From: Chloroflexota bacterium
Lineage (GTDB): Bacteria > Chloroflexota > Anaerolineae > Ardenticatenales > Ardenticatenaceae
DNA length: 40,089 bases
Direction of reading: 5' to 3'
Assembly: GCA_003520455.1 (NCBI GenBank)
Contig: DOUV01000635.1
Location: forward strand, 1-40,089
The notes beneath the pieces are model-generated. The model saw only the letters and a program-made list of their open reading frames with translations. It did not search any database and had not been told where the DNA came from. Every line of letters starts with the position of its first letter. The stretch's first letter is position 1. The position numbers were made by a program, and so were the translations under genes. Positions 1-9,395 of this stretch are shown here, one piece after another.

Positions 1-2442
1 CCGGATCTCGACGGCGATGACGGCCCAATCGACGGTCCCGCTGAAGGAGCCGTCGACGGGCAGGGTGGACGGTGAAGCGACGGCTGTGTCCTCGATGGCG
101 ATGCCGGCGGCGCTGCCGCCGCTGCCCTGTTGGAGGTCGGCTCGTTCGGTGTAGCCGGGACCGGGGGTGTGGCTGCGGAAGCGTTGGGCGGCGGCTCCAT
201 AGACGACGCTGCCGGTCGTGGTGGTGGTCAGGTCAACGGAGTAGGTTGCACTGTCGGTGCCGCCCGAGCAGGGGCCGGTGGAGCCGTTGGTGTTGGCGGC
301 GGCAATAGCGCCGAGAGGGCTGGTGGTGCTGACGCCCGAGTAGCGCGAGACGGCGATGACGGCGCTGTTGTTGGCGGTGGAGAGGGTAGCGCTCACGGGG
401 CCGTCGCCGGTGGGGGTCCCCTGGGCCATCCAGAGTGCGACCATGGTCTGGTTGCGGCCGGAGCACTGGATCCGGACCGGGCTCCAGTTCAGGCCGAGTC
501 CCGAGACGCCGGTAACCTCGACATTGGGTTTGGTGGAGATCGCTGCCAGGTAGAGTTGGCCGCTGGCGGCGGTGAGATTGGCGGCGGTGGTCACGGTGGT
601 CAGGCTGGAGGCGCCCCCGGTCTGGGTCTCCTCATGGACCACCGCTCCCCCTCCGCCCCCGCTGCTGGTGAAGGTAGCCGTCACGCTCTTGTTGGCGTCC
701 ATCGTCAGGGTGGCCGGGTTCTGCGTGCCGCTCAGGTCGCCGCTCCAGCCACTGAAGACGAACCCGCCAGCAGGGGTTGCGGTCAAGGTCACGGTCGTGC
801 CGGGATCATAGCTGCCTCCGGGCGGATCGAGGCTGACACTGCCCGAGCCGACGACGTTCACCGTCAAGGTGTATTGGCCGGTCGTGGTGACGGTGAAGGT
901 GCTGGCGCTGGTGCCGGTGCCGGCCGGAGTGGTGACGCTGATTGGCCCACTGGTCGCCCCTGTTGGGACGATGGCGCGGATTTGGGTATCGGAGTCCACC
1001 GTGTAGCTACTCGCCGCGGTGCCGTTGAAGGCGACGGCGGTCGCGCCGGTGAACTTGCTGCCCGTCAGCGTCACTTCGGTCCCAACCGGTCCGCTTGTCG
1101 GCCTGAAGGAGGTAATGACGGGACTATTCCCCCCACCGAGGGAGATATAGTTGTGCAGGTAGTAGCCGCTGTTCTTATCGCTCGCGAGAACAACCAGCCC
1201 GGTGGCACTCGTAACGTTCTGTTTGGTCGATGTGGCGTTGTTGATTTTCAGATCAGTCGAACTCTGGATGAACGGGTCGCCTTGCCCAAGCGGGAAGTTG
1301 ATGTTGTTGATATCGGTCGTCTTGTAGTAGATCGCGCCGCCGCTCTCCGGGGAGGTGGCAAACATGTAGATACGATTGTGCTCCTCATCCAGCAGTACAA
1401 TGGGGCGAGTGTGAGAATCGCTCTTCCGTCCAAAAACGTGGCTCGTCCACCCGCCATTCAAGTTGCGCACGAGCAGCATGATCAGCGGTGCACTTGACGC
1501 CGAGAGAGACGTCTTGATCGCCGCGAAGACGCGCCCACTGCTATCAACCTGCAACGACTTGAGGTTGATGTGGTCATCGGCGCAGGCCCCCGAGCAGTCG
1601 TTTGGTCCTGGGAGCGCGGTCTGCTCGGGCTGCCAGATGTTGTCCACGTCTTGATCGAGATGCACTGCAAAGTACATCTTCGATCTCACCTGATTACTCC
1701 ACATCACCCCAACCTTGTCGCCCTGGAAAGCAACGACTGCGGAGATATCATCGCTCGATACGCTCACAGCCGTTGACGTGACCGGCAACACGAATGGATC
1801 ACTCCACGTGAGATCATCGCCGGTACTGCGGTTCACCATGACCTTGCTGTTTTCAACGTACGTCACCCATAACTGGCCGGTCGAGTCCTTCGCCAGCACG
1901 AGCGTTTCCGACTTGCCGCGGGTGACCGTCACGGGGAAGCCGGGATCCAGACTGTAGCTCTTCGACGCGGAGTGATAGCTGTAGCGGTACAGCCGGCCCC
2001 ACTGGGACGAAGACGAGGTTGGCTGGCCATTCGTCGTGTAGAGGTGCGACACCACGTAGAGTTTCCCGGTAGCCTGATCCCAGAGCGCATCGGCTTTGGA
2101 GGCGGCTCGATCGTCGAGAACTGTCCCGGTATCCACCCAACTCTGGCTGGTCAGATCCAGTCGATAGATGTGATATTCATTCGCCGAGGGGTTGCACAGG
2201 CTCCCCCACCAGATGCCATCATTGAACCACAGCTTGCTCTCGGGCTTCTCCCCGGTCGGCGTCGAGTTGCAGCTACTGCCGTAGGCGTAGTCGCGGTAGC
2301 CCTGCTCAACTGGGCTGGAGGCCTGTGCGACCAGTGGGTATCCGATTTGGACGCTCCCGACTGCGAGCAGCACGGTCGCAACGATGAGCCAGAGTCTTCT
2401 CCGGTACCACGGTGAGGACGGTGGGCATGTGTGCCAGTTCAT
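1..2442 (-). CDS. Secreted beta-propeller/TIG/bacterial-repeat protein, 3' end beyond window
   Basis: The frame is open from an ATG at 2442 to the left edge (814 codons, no stop), so the C-terminus is missing. AGGAGG lies just upstream of the ATG. Residues 1-41 look like a signal peptide: a basic Arg pair, a hydrophobic run ([11 protein letters not shown]) and an AQA cleavage-like site. Residues about 45-435 resemble a sialidase/BNR-like propeller, with many short Gly/Asp/Trp-containing blades. Residues about 440-525 form an IPT/TIG immunoglobulin-like domain ([12 protein letters not shown]). Residues about 525-600 form a bacterial-repeat domain ([22 protein letters not shown]). From about 605 on is a Ser/Thr/Gly-rich beta module ([29 protein letters not shown]) of a kind I associate with large Chloroflexota surface proteins. 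Its position after the phytase gene suggests an exported, glycan-associated surface protein. No catalytic site was recognised, so enzymatic function is not claimed. Confidence 0.85.
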   Translation of the reverse strand, partial: MNWHTCPPSSPWYRRRLWLIVATVLLAVGSVQIGYPLVAQASSPVEQGYRDYAYGSSCNSTPTGEKPESKLWFNDGIWWGSLCNPSANEYHIYRLDLTSQSWVDTGTVLDDRAASKADALWDQATGKLYVVSHLYTTNGQPTSSSSQWGRLYRYSYHSASKSYSLDPGFPVTVTRGKSETLVLAKDSTGQLWVTYVENSKVMVNRSTGDDLTWSDPFVLPVTSTAVSVSSDDISAVVAFQGDKVGVMWSNQVRSKMYFAVHLDQDVDNIWQPEQTALPGPNDCSGACADDHINLKSLQVDSSGRVFAAIKTSLSASSAPLIMLLVRNLNGGWTSHVFGRKSDSHTRPIVLLDEEHNRIYMFATSPESGGAIYYKTTDINNINFPLGQGDPFIQSSTDLKINNATSTKQNVTSATGLVVLASDKNSGYYLHNYISLGGGNSPVITSFRPTSGPVGTEVTLTGSKFTGATAVAFNGTAASSYTVDSDTQIRAIVPTGATSGPISVTTPAGTGTSASTFTVTTTGQYTLTVNVVGSGSVSLDPPGGSYDPGTTVTLTATPAGGFVFSGWSGDLSGTQNPATLTMDANKSVTATFTSSGGGGGAVVHEETQTGGASSLTTVTTAANLTAASGQLYLAAISTKPNVEVTGVSGLGLNWSPVRIQCSGRNQTMVALWMAQGTPTGDGPVSATLSTANNSAVIAVSRYSGVSTTSPLGAIAAANTNGSTGPCSGGTDSATYSVDLTTTTTGSVVYGAAAQRFRSHTPGPGYTERADLQQGSGGSAAGIAIEDTAVASPSTLPVDGSFSGTVDWAVIAVEIR

Positions 2443-2510
2443 TGGCCTTCCTCCTGAGTAATTATCTGACGGGTGGCAGCAGTATCCCTGATATCCACCC
2501 GGGTGAGCGC

Positions 2511-2539
2511 TGGTCGCTGTCGGGTGAGTACAGCGACCA
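2511..2539. repeat. Perfect 10-bp inverted repeat (hairpin) between two secreted-protein genes
   Basis: The arms TGGTCGCTGT (2511-2520) and ACAGCGACCA (2530-2539) are perfectly complementary and enclose a 9-base loop. The hairpin lies in the 233-base gap between the stop of the composite phytase gene (2676) and the start of the TIG-protein gene (2442). No T-run follows on either strand, so it is not a standard intrinsic terminator. It could be an RNA stabiliser, a Rho-related element or a regulator site. The rest of the gap shows no convincing gene. Confidence 0.5.
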
Positions 2540-2675
2540 CAACAATGAAAAAGTGTGCCGGGAGGAGCGCCGGCACCACATGCTGCCCACCGTTGGTGCG
2601 CCGCAGGCAGTCGCTGACGCGGCGGTCATTGATCCGCGCGCTTTTGACGAAGATGGATTTCTCACCTTCCAGATC

Positions 2676-5027
2676 TCAGCTCCTTTCTCCTCTCGCCGAG
2701 CCCCGCACGAGGATCATTGGGAGATACTCTATGTGGGCGCAGGCAGTGGCGGTGGGCGTCGTCGCCGCGATGGGCGTACGCGTTTTGGTCGGCGTGACGG
2801 TCGGCATGTTCGTCGGCATGGGCGTCGCTGTTGCTGTGCTTGCCGACGTGGGCGTCGCCGTTCCGGTAGGAGCCATCCGACGGGGGTCCCAGGCGGGATC
2901 GGTGGTCAAGGGTGGATTGGCAGCAGTGGCGATCGCCTGCCAGGGGACGAGCTTGAAGTTCTGGTTGCCATCGTCGTTCTTATTGTCCTGGGCGATGAAG
3001 AGCCCCTGCGGGAAGGCGCCGTCGAGCCCGACGTTGGTCACGTCAATCCCATCGGTGCCCGAGACGCCGTCGATCCCGTTGCTGTCCACGATCTCGAAAG
3101 TCATGAGGTAGTCGTTGCATCCCTCGCGGCGGTAGACCACGAAGGTATCACTCCCCTGGCTGGAGGCGAGCAGGTAGCCGGTGCCGTCGCTGGCGTAGTA
3201 GAGGCTCAAGCCTTCGACATCGGGGGTGAGGTGGCCGCCTGCACCGGTGGCGTCCACCAAGGTGCGAGCGGTGCTATCGGCCGGCTCGGCGCCGTACCTC
3301 CAGATTCCCTGGGCCTCCTCGGCGATGTAGAACTGTCCCAACTCGTCGTCGGCCACGCAGCCCTCAGTTTGGGAGCCGACGTTGAAAGTGCGGACCGCCG
3401 TGGCTGCCACCCGGCCGGCCCCGTTGTCGAAGAGCTCCCACTGCTCGACGGTGCCGTCCTTGTCGTTGACCAGGGCGTAGTACCTGCCGCTGGCGGTGCT
3501 GTGGTACATGCACAGGCCGTAGGGCTCCCCGATGCCGACCAGGATCGGTGCGGCGGCCACATCCTCGAGCTGGCGAGTGGTGGGGTTGACCTGGTAGACC
3601 GCCAGGCTGTCGTGGCTACGGTCACTGGCGGTGACCAGAGTCACCGCCCGGCCACCCAGGGGGAAGTTGTAGCGCAGGTCGACGTTGTTCATCTTGCCAT
3701 CGGCCAGGTACTGGAGCTGGTGGCCGGTGAGGTCGTAGACCGCCAGGCCGCCTTGCTTGTCGGTGGCGATGATCGTGCTCTGCGCGGGCGCCGTGGAGTG
3801 GATCCAGATCGCCGCATCATCGGCCGCATCCCCACTGTGCGGCATCGGCTCTGTCTCCACCGTCGCAGCCACCTGTGCCGTTTTGGTCGCTGTGGTCGAA
3901 TAGGCATAGCACTGGCCGTGGGTTGGGCCCTCAGGCGCTGAGCTCCAGTACGATTCGGGCAATGCCAGAACTCGGAAGGAGGTGGGCGGGATGTTCGCGA
4001 TAGTCGTCGCAGTTAAGTTGAGCTCGGGATCTGACCACTGGATCGTTGAATAGGGGTTGTCAATCAGATTCTCCGCAATGATCTTTGGTCTACCACCTGA
4101 ATCGACCAGGAACATTCCATATACCTGGAGGGCCCGAGCAATGATTTTCCCGGTTCGATCGAGCCCCATCCGGTCGAAATCCGCCGCTGTGAGGGATGGA
4201 TCAAGCTGGAGCCAGGCGCCCTCGGGGATGGCGTAGGGCAGTGCGCTCTCGCCATCGGTCTTGCTTGCGGGGAACACGCAGCGCTCTGGAGCTGTGTCAG
4301 GATAGGCAAACGCGATCGCGTGCTCGATCCGCCCCTGGATGATCTCCCACGGGCGGATCATGCCGGCGTAATAGGGGACTCCCGCACCGCGGGAGCCGTA
4401 GCGCGTCGGTGCGCCATCCCAGAAGATGTTGTATATCGAACCGTTACTGATACTCCAACCCGCGCGGCTGCGGGTGACGCGATACAAATCGTACTCTGTG
4501 CCGGTGTTCCTCTCGATAATGATCATACGCCCGTCGTCGCCCCCCGCAGGCGTCGCGTCCGGCGGAATCGGCACACCTTCAAGGAGTGAGACCTTGCGGA
4601 CCCCATCTGGTGTCACAATCGTACAATTGTACACCGTGCACGGAATGTCCCACCGCGGCGTCGATTCATCCACAAAGTAGACGGTAAAGCTGTACACGGT
4701 TGGATCAGAGGTAATCCCAGTGTCAATCGTTGCAACCATCTCAGCCGAGTGAGGATCATACTGAGGATTGGGACCAATGGGTGTGTTCCAGATACTGGTT
4801 TCGGTGTAGGGTCGCATTGTCGTGACATCGAGGGGGGTGCTGGTTGGTATAGCCGTGGGCGGCTCTGAGAGAGCCGCCCTGATCGGTCCTCCCTTATCGG
4901 TCGATTCGTTCATGGGCGGATGGTCGCCAGAGTGAAGAGTCCCAAGTGCAAGGGCGATAACGACAATGATGCAGAAGTGAATCGGGCGGCCATGGATTGA
5001 GCGTGGCGAGGAAGCCAGCATTTTCAT
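2676..5027 (-). CDS. Secreted composite protein: uncharacterised N-terminal domain plus beta-propeller phytase domain, YLPMI-type tail
   Basis: I chose ATG 5027 (783 aa) because GGAGA precedes it and the protein then begins MKMLASS followed by a hydrophobic export segment (IIVVIALALG); the upstream in-frame extension looks non-coding. Residues about 55-365 form a domain I cannot name, with YNIFWDGAP, RYGSRGAG and RIEHAIAFAYP motifs typical of secreted actinobacterial/Chloroflexota proteins. Residues about 382-710 are a beta-propeller phytase-like domain ([65 protein letters not shown]). Such enzymes release phosphate from phytate or other phosphate esters in a calcium-dependent way. A Thr/Pro-rich linker (about 725-765) leads to a YLPMIL tail common in Chloroflexota exported proteins. 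The propeller half is more GC-rich than the N-terminal half, suggesting a domain fusion. A stand-alone paralogue of the propeller is encoded at 16457-17611. Confidence 0.85.
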   Translation of the reverse strand: MKMLASSPRSIHGRPIHFCIIVVIALALGTLHSGDHPPMNESTDKGGPIRAALSEPPTAIPTSTPLDVTTMRPYTETSIWNTPIGPNPQYDPHSAEMVATIDTGITSDPTVYSFTVYFVDESTPRWDIPCTVYNCTIVTPDGVRKVSLLEGVPIPPDATPAGGDDGRMIIIERNTGTEYDLYRVTRSRAGWSISNGSIYNIFWDGAPTRYGSRGAGVPYYAGMIRPWEIIQGRIEHAIAFAYPDTAPERCVFPASKTDGESALPYAIPEGAWLQLDPSLTAADFDRMGLDRTGKIIARALQVYGMFLVDSGGRPKIIAENLIDNPYSTIQWSDPELNLTATTIANIPPTSFRVLALPESYWSSAPEGPTHGQCYAYSTTATKTAQVAATVETEPMPHSGDAADDAAIWIHSTAPAQSTIIATDKQGGLAVYDLTGHQLQYLADGKMNNVDLRYNFPLGGRAVTLVTASDRSHDSLAVYQVNPTTRQLEDVAAAPILVGIGEPYGLCMYHSTASGRYYALVNDKDGTVEQWELFDNGAGRVAATAVRTFNVGSQTEGCVADDELGQFYIAEEAQGIWRYGAEPADSTARTLVDATGAGGHLTPDVEGLSLYYASDGTGYLLASSQGSDTFVVYRREGCNDYLMTFEIVDSNGIDGVSGTDGIDVTNVGLDGAFPQGLFIAQDNKNDDGNQNFKLVPWQAIATAANPPLTTDPAWDPRRMAPTGTATPTSASTATATPMPTNMPTVTPTKTRTPIAATTPTATACAHIEYLPMILVRGSARGERS

Positions 5028-5601
5028 GTTTGATTCTCCGGTATGAGATACGACATCGGGCCGGAGTACCGCGTTGCTGTTGGGCTCCCAAAGGGAATCG
5101 CTGGACCAATATTCCAACGAGGGAGCTCCTTCCCGGTCCTGCCTGGGCAGACCGAGGATCGATCGGCGGCACGATGACGTCGGTTGGCGAACGGGGACTG
5201 GCCCAGAGCTGTCCAGGCAGCTCTGGCCTGGCAACACACCGGTTCCCTACCCATTTCGCGGTGCAGCCGGCCCCAGGCAGATCAAGAAGGTCGAGATGGC
5301 CGATGATCGAGTTCATCATGCACATGCATCCGGGCGAACGCGCAACGGGGCCGAACCGCGGGCGGATACTGCGCCCACCACTCGTAGGACTTCGATCAGT
5401 TCCACAGCTGGCTCTCGTATCGCGTCCACGACGTCTTCTCCTGATCAAGCGCTTTCCATCCTCTGATGTGTTCCAGCCGTGTATGGTCAAAATCCGATTC
5501 TCACTCTATTGACAGAATACCTCGTCAAGCGTCACACATGGTCTCCCCTGAACTCCGAGTCGTGTTGGTGACTGGCTTCGATAGGCCGGTCCTTTCAATA
5601 T
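5028..5601. other. 574-base gap without a supported gene
   Basis: The gap separates the sulfatase-fold gene from the composite phytase gene. Open frames on both strands are short, low in recognisable motifs and lack convincing ribosome binding sites. It holds a perfect inverted repeat, CCAGAGCTG (5203-5211) with CAGCTCTGG (5218-5226) around a 6-base loop, without a T-run. This is the largest gap in the left half and is the likely place for a separate promoter of the phytase/TIG gene pair. I could not pick a convincing -35/-10 pair. Confidence 0.5.
5570..5591 (-). terminator. Weak hairpin just after the sulfatase-fold gene
   Basis: GACTGGC (5570-5576) pairs with GCCGGTC (5585-5591) with one G-T wobble, beginning 11 bases past the stop of the gene at 5602. 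The position suits a terminator, but no U-tract follows in the transcription direction. This makes it at best a Rho-type or weak stop. Confidence 0.25.
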
Positions 5602-7056
5602 TCAGGCGACGTATCCCAATGCCCTCAAGCGCTCGATGACGGTTTCATCCATTTCCGCGGCATCGTCCACCAGACGGGGGGGGAAGATCTCCAGGTTCGA
5701 ACGCCACACATCCAACGCAATCTGGAGATCGGCCAAAGCTGGGCGGTCTACAGCCGTGTTGATAAGGTTGTGCAGCTCGTCAGGATCTGTCACGAGGTTG
5801 TAGAATTCACCAGGACGATCGTCACACCAGAGGTACTTGTGAGTGGCCGAGTGCGCCGCGAGCTGCTGGCGAGGATACTTCGTGGGGTCCATGGCCGGAT
5901 TCACGCTGAGAAGTTTCTCTATCACATCGTAACTGTCGGTGTAATCTTCCTCCGCGAAGGCAATACCGCCCGGGTTGCTGGCCCGGGCGACGGCCCCAGC
6001 GAGGCCGGGACGCTGCGTTTGGGCAGAGGGGATTCCGTCCATCGGCGCTCCGGACCATTCCAGGACCGACGGGTAGAGGTCCAGGGTCTGAACCACCCCT
6101 TCGACCTTCAGTCCGGGCGAATAGTCGGGGTGACGAACGATCAACGGCACGTGGATCAAGTTGTCGTGGAGACTCAGTGTGTGCCCCACTATGTCGCGGT
6201 AGTCTCCCAGCATCTCGCCGTGGTCGGCCGTGATCACCACGATGGTGTTCTCCCAGCCCCGCCAACGTCCGAGCCGTCGCAAGAAGCGGCCGACCTCACG
6301 ATCCACGTGCACGATCGAGGCGTCGTAGAGCACCCGCCAGATCCGGCGGTGGGTCTCGGTGACCTCGCGCGTTCCGGCGTTGAACTCCCACTGCTTCTTG
6401 AGGGTGACAAAATCCGGCTTGAGCAAGTATTTGGGGTTGAACCCTTCCTGGCGCAGCAAAATGTCGGGCGGCACGGTCCACGGAAAGTGGGGGGCGAGCG
6501 CGTTGGCCATCAGGAAGAAGGGTTCTTGCCCGCCCCGCGCTTTGATCCAATCGTACATATTGTCCAGCACGAGGCGGGGCGCGATCATCTTTCTCACGTA
6601 GCGGGCCGCCAGGCGCCACGGCCCTTGCGAGCCATCCGCCACCTGGCGGACAAACCTGGTTTGCGACCGCGAATTCAACAATTCATCGACGTTGAAGAAC
6701 TCATCGAAGCCGTCGTCCAGGTGGTTCTCTCGACTAAACAGCATGTTCTGTGAGAAGGCGGCGGTGCGGTATCCAGCCGATCGCAGCGCCTCCGGGAGCG
6801 TGACAAGCGCTCGATTGAAGCGGCGATCAGCGCGGATATTCTCGATCCGATGCTGAGATGGGTAGAGCCCGGTCAGCATTGAAGCGTGTGACGGAATGGT
6901 CCAGGTCGCCGCTGAAAACGCGTGCTTGAAGAGGATATTCTCGTTGGCAAAGGTGTCCAGATGAGGGGTCGTCTTTGCCGGGTAGCCGTAGCAAGATACG
7001 TTCTTGGCTCGTAAAGTATCAAGGATGAGAAGAATGACGTTCGGGCCACCAGTCAT
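5602..7056 (-). CDS. Sulfatase-fold (alkaline phosphatase superfamily) hydrolase with Thr at the nucleophile position
   Basis: The 484-aa protein begins at ATG 7056 with AAGGAG upstream. The sulfatase fold is clear: metal-ligand region NVILLILDTLR (Asp13), CYGYPAKTTPHLD, WTIPSHASMLTG, VVITADHGEMLG and VPLIVRHPDY. In classical sulfatases the C/S-x-P-x-R motif carries the Cys or Ser converted to formylglycine. Here the aligned residues are T53-I-P-S-H, so no formylglycine can form. Thr at this position suggests a phosphate-ester hydrolase or phosphotransferase in the same superfamily rather than a true sulfatase. No signal peptide is seen, so it is probably cytoplasmic or membrane-peripheral. 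It ends RLRALGYVA, like the tail of the APS kinase at 19612. It follows the deacetylase gene by 62 bases and lies in the EPS modification block. Confidence 0.85.
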   Translation of the reverse strand: MTGGPNVILLILDTLRAKNVSCYGYPAKTTPHLDTFANENILFKHAFSAATWTIPSHASMLTGLYPSQHRIENIRADRRFNRALVTLPEALRSAGYRTAAFSQNMLFSRENHLDDGFDEFFNVDELLNSRSQTRFVRQVADGSQGPWRLAARYVRKMIAPRLVLDNMYDWIKARGGQEPFFLMANALAPHFPWTVPPDILLRQEGFNPKYLLKPDFVTLKKQWEFNAGTREVTETHRRIWRVLYDASIVHVDREVGRFLRRLGRWRGWENTIVVITADHGEMLGDYRDIVGHTLSLHDNLIHVPLIVRHPDYSPGLKVEGVVQTLDLYPSVLEWSGAPMDGIPSAQTQRPGLAGAVARASNPGGIAFAEEDYTDSYDVIEKLLSVNPAMDPTKYPRQQLAAHSATHKYLWCDDRPGEFYNLVTDPDELHNLINTAVDRPALADLQIALDVWRSNLEIFPPRLVDDAAEMDETVIERLRALGYVA

Positions 7057-7118
7057 GGATGCGTTTCTCCTTCGCTTGCCCTTCTAGCTCAAACTGCTGT
7101 CTATGATGAGACTGTCTT

Positions 7119-8138
7119 CTACACACTGACGCGTGGTTGCCACCGCCTGAGATGCACCATCCACGGCAGCAACTGGGCTCGGAGGATCGTCAGTGTCGTG
7201 CGTCGCCCCACGTTGATCCGGCCGAGCTGCAAGCGGTCAGCATCACGGAGGTCGTTGATGCCGCGCATGGTCGTGAAGGCCAGAGCGAATCCCTCGCGCT
7301 TCAATAGCTGGGTGACCGTGCCGTCATACCCGCCACTGGGGTAGGCGAAAATCGGCAGGGCGGATCCGATCTCGCGCTCGAGATCACGGAGCGCCCCGAC
7401 CGCCTCGTCCCGCGCCTCTTCAGGCGAGATCCGGTTCATCAGTGGGTGAGTGCGGGTGTGGGCACCCAACGTGACCCCCTCACGTGCCAGTTGGCGCAAC
7501 TCGTTCCAGCTCAACACGCTATGCTGTGGCGCGGGCGCGTCGAGCTGCTTGCAGATCCAGTCCACGAACGCCATCGCCTGAACGTGGGGAAGAGTTTTTA
7601 CATAATCTCTGAGCCGGCTGAACGCTCGCCCGCGCCGGTCATCTGGCGGCAAGGACAGGCGGCGGAGCAGCCGGACCAGATCGTCGGGGGGGGTGTGGCT
7701 CACCGCCTGGTACAGCCGGTCCCACCAGAATGCTCGCTCCGGGTGGTCGGGGAAAGCGGTCGGTACGAACAGTGTTACGGGAAGCTGGTGGCGCTTTAAA
7801 ATCGGCCACGCGTGCTCGGCGAAATCGCGGTACGCATCGTCGAAGGTTACCAACACCGAGCGTGGCGGCAGCGGGGTGCCGCTGCGGCAGGCTTCGAGCA
7901 ACTCGGGCATCGCGACCACGTGGTAATTGGCGGCCAGGTGGCTCATGTGCTGATCGAAGACTCGCGGCGTGACGGTCACGCGCGGGGAGAGGGCCGGGTG
8001 GGCCCTGGGCTCATCCACACGGTGGTAGGTCACGACCCGCAGGAGGTTCGGCCGCTCGCCATCGACCTGCTCCAGCATTTCCACGCATTTTGAGAACACC
8101 GTCGTATGGGCTGCAAACAATGGTACCTGTTTAATCAC
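7119..8138 (-). CDS. Polysaccharide deacetylase (NodB-like, CE4 family)
   Basis: The protein has 339 aa and starts at GTG 8138, with AGGAGAG upstream. CE4 enzymes remove N- or O-acetyl groups from glycans with a metal ion. The motifs are present in order: TYHRVDEP, VTFDDAYRD (Asp base and metal Asp), TLFVPTAF, GAHTRTHP (the H-x3-H metal pair) and FAYPSGGYD, followed by a C-terminal GINDLRDADRLQLGRINV segment typical of EPS-cluster deacetylases. No export signal is evident, so it may act on lipid-linked intermediates or cytoplasmic precursors, or use an unrecognised export route. It sits 21 bases after the ATP-grasp gene in the same transcription unit, consistent with decoration of the same polymer. 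Confidence 0.9.
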   Translation of the reverse strand: MIKQVPLFAAHTTVFSKCVEMLEQVDGERPNLLRVVTYHRVDEPRAHPALSPRVTVTPRVFDQHMSHLAANYHVVAMPELLEACRSGTPLPPRSVLVTFDDAYRDFAEHAWPILKRHQLPVTLFVPTAFPDHPERAFWWDRLYQAVSHTPPDDLVRLLRRLSLPPDDRRGRAFSRLRDYVKTLPHVQAMAFVDWICKQLDAPAPQHSVLSWNELRQLAREGVTLGAHTRTHPLMNRISPEEARDEAVGALRDLEREIGSALPIFAYPSGGYDGTVTQLLKREGFALAFTTMRGINDLRDADRLQLGRINVGRRTTLTILRAQLLPWMVHLRRWQPRVSV

Positions 8139-8159
8139 CTCGTCTGTCTCTCCTGTGCG

Positions 8160-9395
8160 CTACGCCGTTTGGTTCAACTTTCGGCGAAACTTGCGGAAGA
8201 TCTTGGGGATCTCGGCCAGCCCGGGCCGCGGATCCTTCAACGATAGAATGTCAAATTTATAGATGGGATTCGCCAGTTCAAGCAATGCGCTCACTCCCTG
8301 GCGCCGGCTCGGCATTGGTAGGAACGGGTAGCGCCGCCGCCCCAGCAGCACCGAGGCGATCCAGACCAGGTCAAGCTCCAGATTACGCGCGCGGACGCCG
8401 ACCGTGTAGTGGGCGTCGGGCTCCCGGTCGCCGTTCGAGGAGGCTCCGTTGAGATAGAGCTCAGCCAGACGCGCCGGGAAGTCCATCCCGCTGAGGACCG
8501 CCAGCGGCAAAGAGCCCCAGACCCGGCCGTTAATCTCCATCAGCCTGGGACCCCCTGAATCGACCTTGAACTCGACCATCGCGAGGCCGGTCCAATTCAA
8601 CGCCTCCAGGAGCCGGACGGAGTAGCAATACAGCGTCCGGTCGAGCGGGACACTCTCGCGGAATGCGCTGGCGCCACCGGTGATAGGGACCTCGCGTAGC
8701 CTGCGGTGCTGAAACGCGGCCAACGGCCGGCCGTGGTCCATCAGGAGTTCGACCCCATAGCCGGTGCCGGCGCAGTACTCCTGCAGCAGCACCCCGCAGC
8801 GCCCTTCGAAGCGGCCCATCTGCTCGGCCAGTTGATCGAGGGTCTCGGCGTAGCAGACGGTGAAGGCCTCAACCCCCGCCTGCTCGCGGTACAGCCGTGA
8901 CGCCTGGGGTTTGAGGACCACCGGCCAGCTGAATGTCTGGCCCTTCTCGACCGCCTCCTGGGCTGTATGAACCAGGTGAGTTTGCGGGACCGGCACGCCC
9001 AGCCGATGGGCCAGTTCGAGGGTTTTGAGTTTGTTCGTCACCACCTCCAGTACCACTCGCTCAGGCAGGGCGAGCCGGCAGATCCCTTCGAACTCGGCGC
9101 GGGCTTCTGAAAGCGGGAGGATCACTTCGTCGGTAATGGGGATGATGAGATCGACGCCCTTGTCGCGCGCCGCGGCGAGGAGCGCCCTGACGAACTCGCG
9201 CGGCGCGGTTTGGGGCGCCGGGTACAGGAAGTGCTCTCGCGCGTACCGCGAGTGAAAACCGGGGCTATGCGGATCAGAGTCAGCCGCAATCACATCCCAG
9301 TTTTTGGAGCCCAGCGAGCGGATCATCGCGATCGCACTCCCGCGGCCCGCGTCGGTGACGAAAATGGTGGGTCTATTCTGGCTAGCCCTGGACAT
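8160..9395 (-). CDS. ATP-grasp ligase of the carbamoyl-phosphate-synthase-like type
   Basis: The protein has 411 aa; its ATG overlaps the end of the upstream kinase gene by 14 bases. An N-terminal Rossmann-like pre-ATP-grasp part (TIFVTDAGRGSAIAMIRSLG) is followed by the ATP-grasp core. Visible elements are SWPVVLKPQASR (ATP-binding Lys), LLQEYCAGTGYGVELL, and the metal-binding pair MVEFKV and LMEINGRVWGS (Glu and Glu/Asn). ATP-grasp enzymes form an amide or ester bond through an acyl-phosphate. In EPS clusters such proteins are thought to attach amino-acid-like or acid substituents to sugars, but the substrate here cannot be told from sequence. A C-terminal basic segment (FRKFRRKLNQTA) may touch the membrane. 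Its neighbours are a TMPK-like kinase before it and a polysaccharide deacetylase after it. Confidence 0.85.
   Translation of the reverse strand: MSRASQNRPTIFVTDAGRGSAIAMIRSLGSKNWDVIAADSDPHSPGFHSRYAREHFLYPAPQTAPREFVRALLAAARDKGVDLIIPITDEVILPLSEARAEFEGICRLALPERVVLEVVTNKLKTLELAHRLGVPVPQTHLVHTAQEAVEKGQTFSWPVVLKPQASRLYREQAGVEAFTVCYAETLDQLAEQMGRFEGRCGVLLQEYCAGTGYGVELLMDHGRPLAAFQHRRLREVPITGGASAFRESVPLDRTLYCYSVRLLEALNWTGLAMVEFKVDSGGPRLMEINGRVWGSLPLAVLSGMDFPARLAELYLNGASSNGDREPDAHYTVGVRARNLELDLVWIASVLLGRRRYPFLPMPSRRQGVSALLELANPIYKFDILSLKDPRPGLAEIPKIFRKFRRKLNQTA

Noticed and set aside
130..1497. Plus-strand 455-codon open frame, Gly/Ala-rich
   Set aside because: It is antisense to the clear secreted-protein gene (1-2442) and has the low-complexity composition of a shadow frame in GC-rich DNA.
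2412..3941. Plus-strand 509-codon open frame
   Set aside because: Antisense to the phytase propeller domain, with no ribosome binding site or family motif.
5203..5226. Hairpin in the 5028-5601 gap as intrinsic terminator
   Set aside because: The stem is perfect but no T-run follows on either strand; kept only as a note on the gap.
5500..5540. TTGACA-like hexamers as a promoter in the large left gap
   Set aside because: No acceptable -10 element at normal distance on either strand.
5770..6753. Plus-strand 327-codon open frame
   Set aside because: Lies opposite the sulfatase-fold gene, whose motifs are unmistakable.
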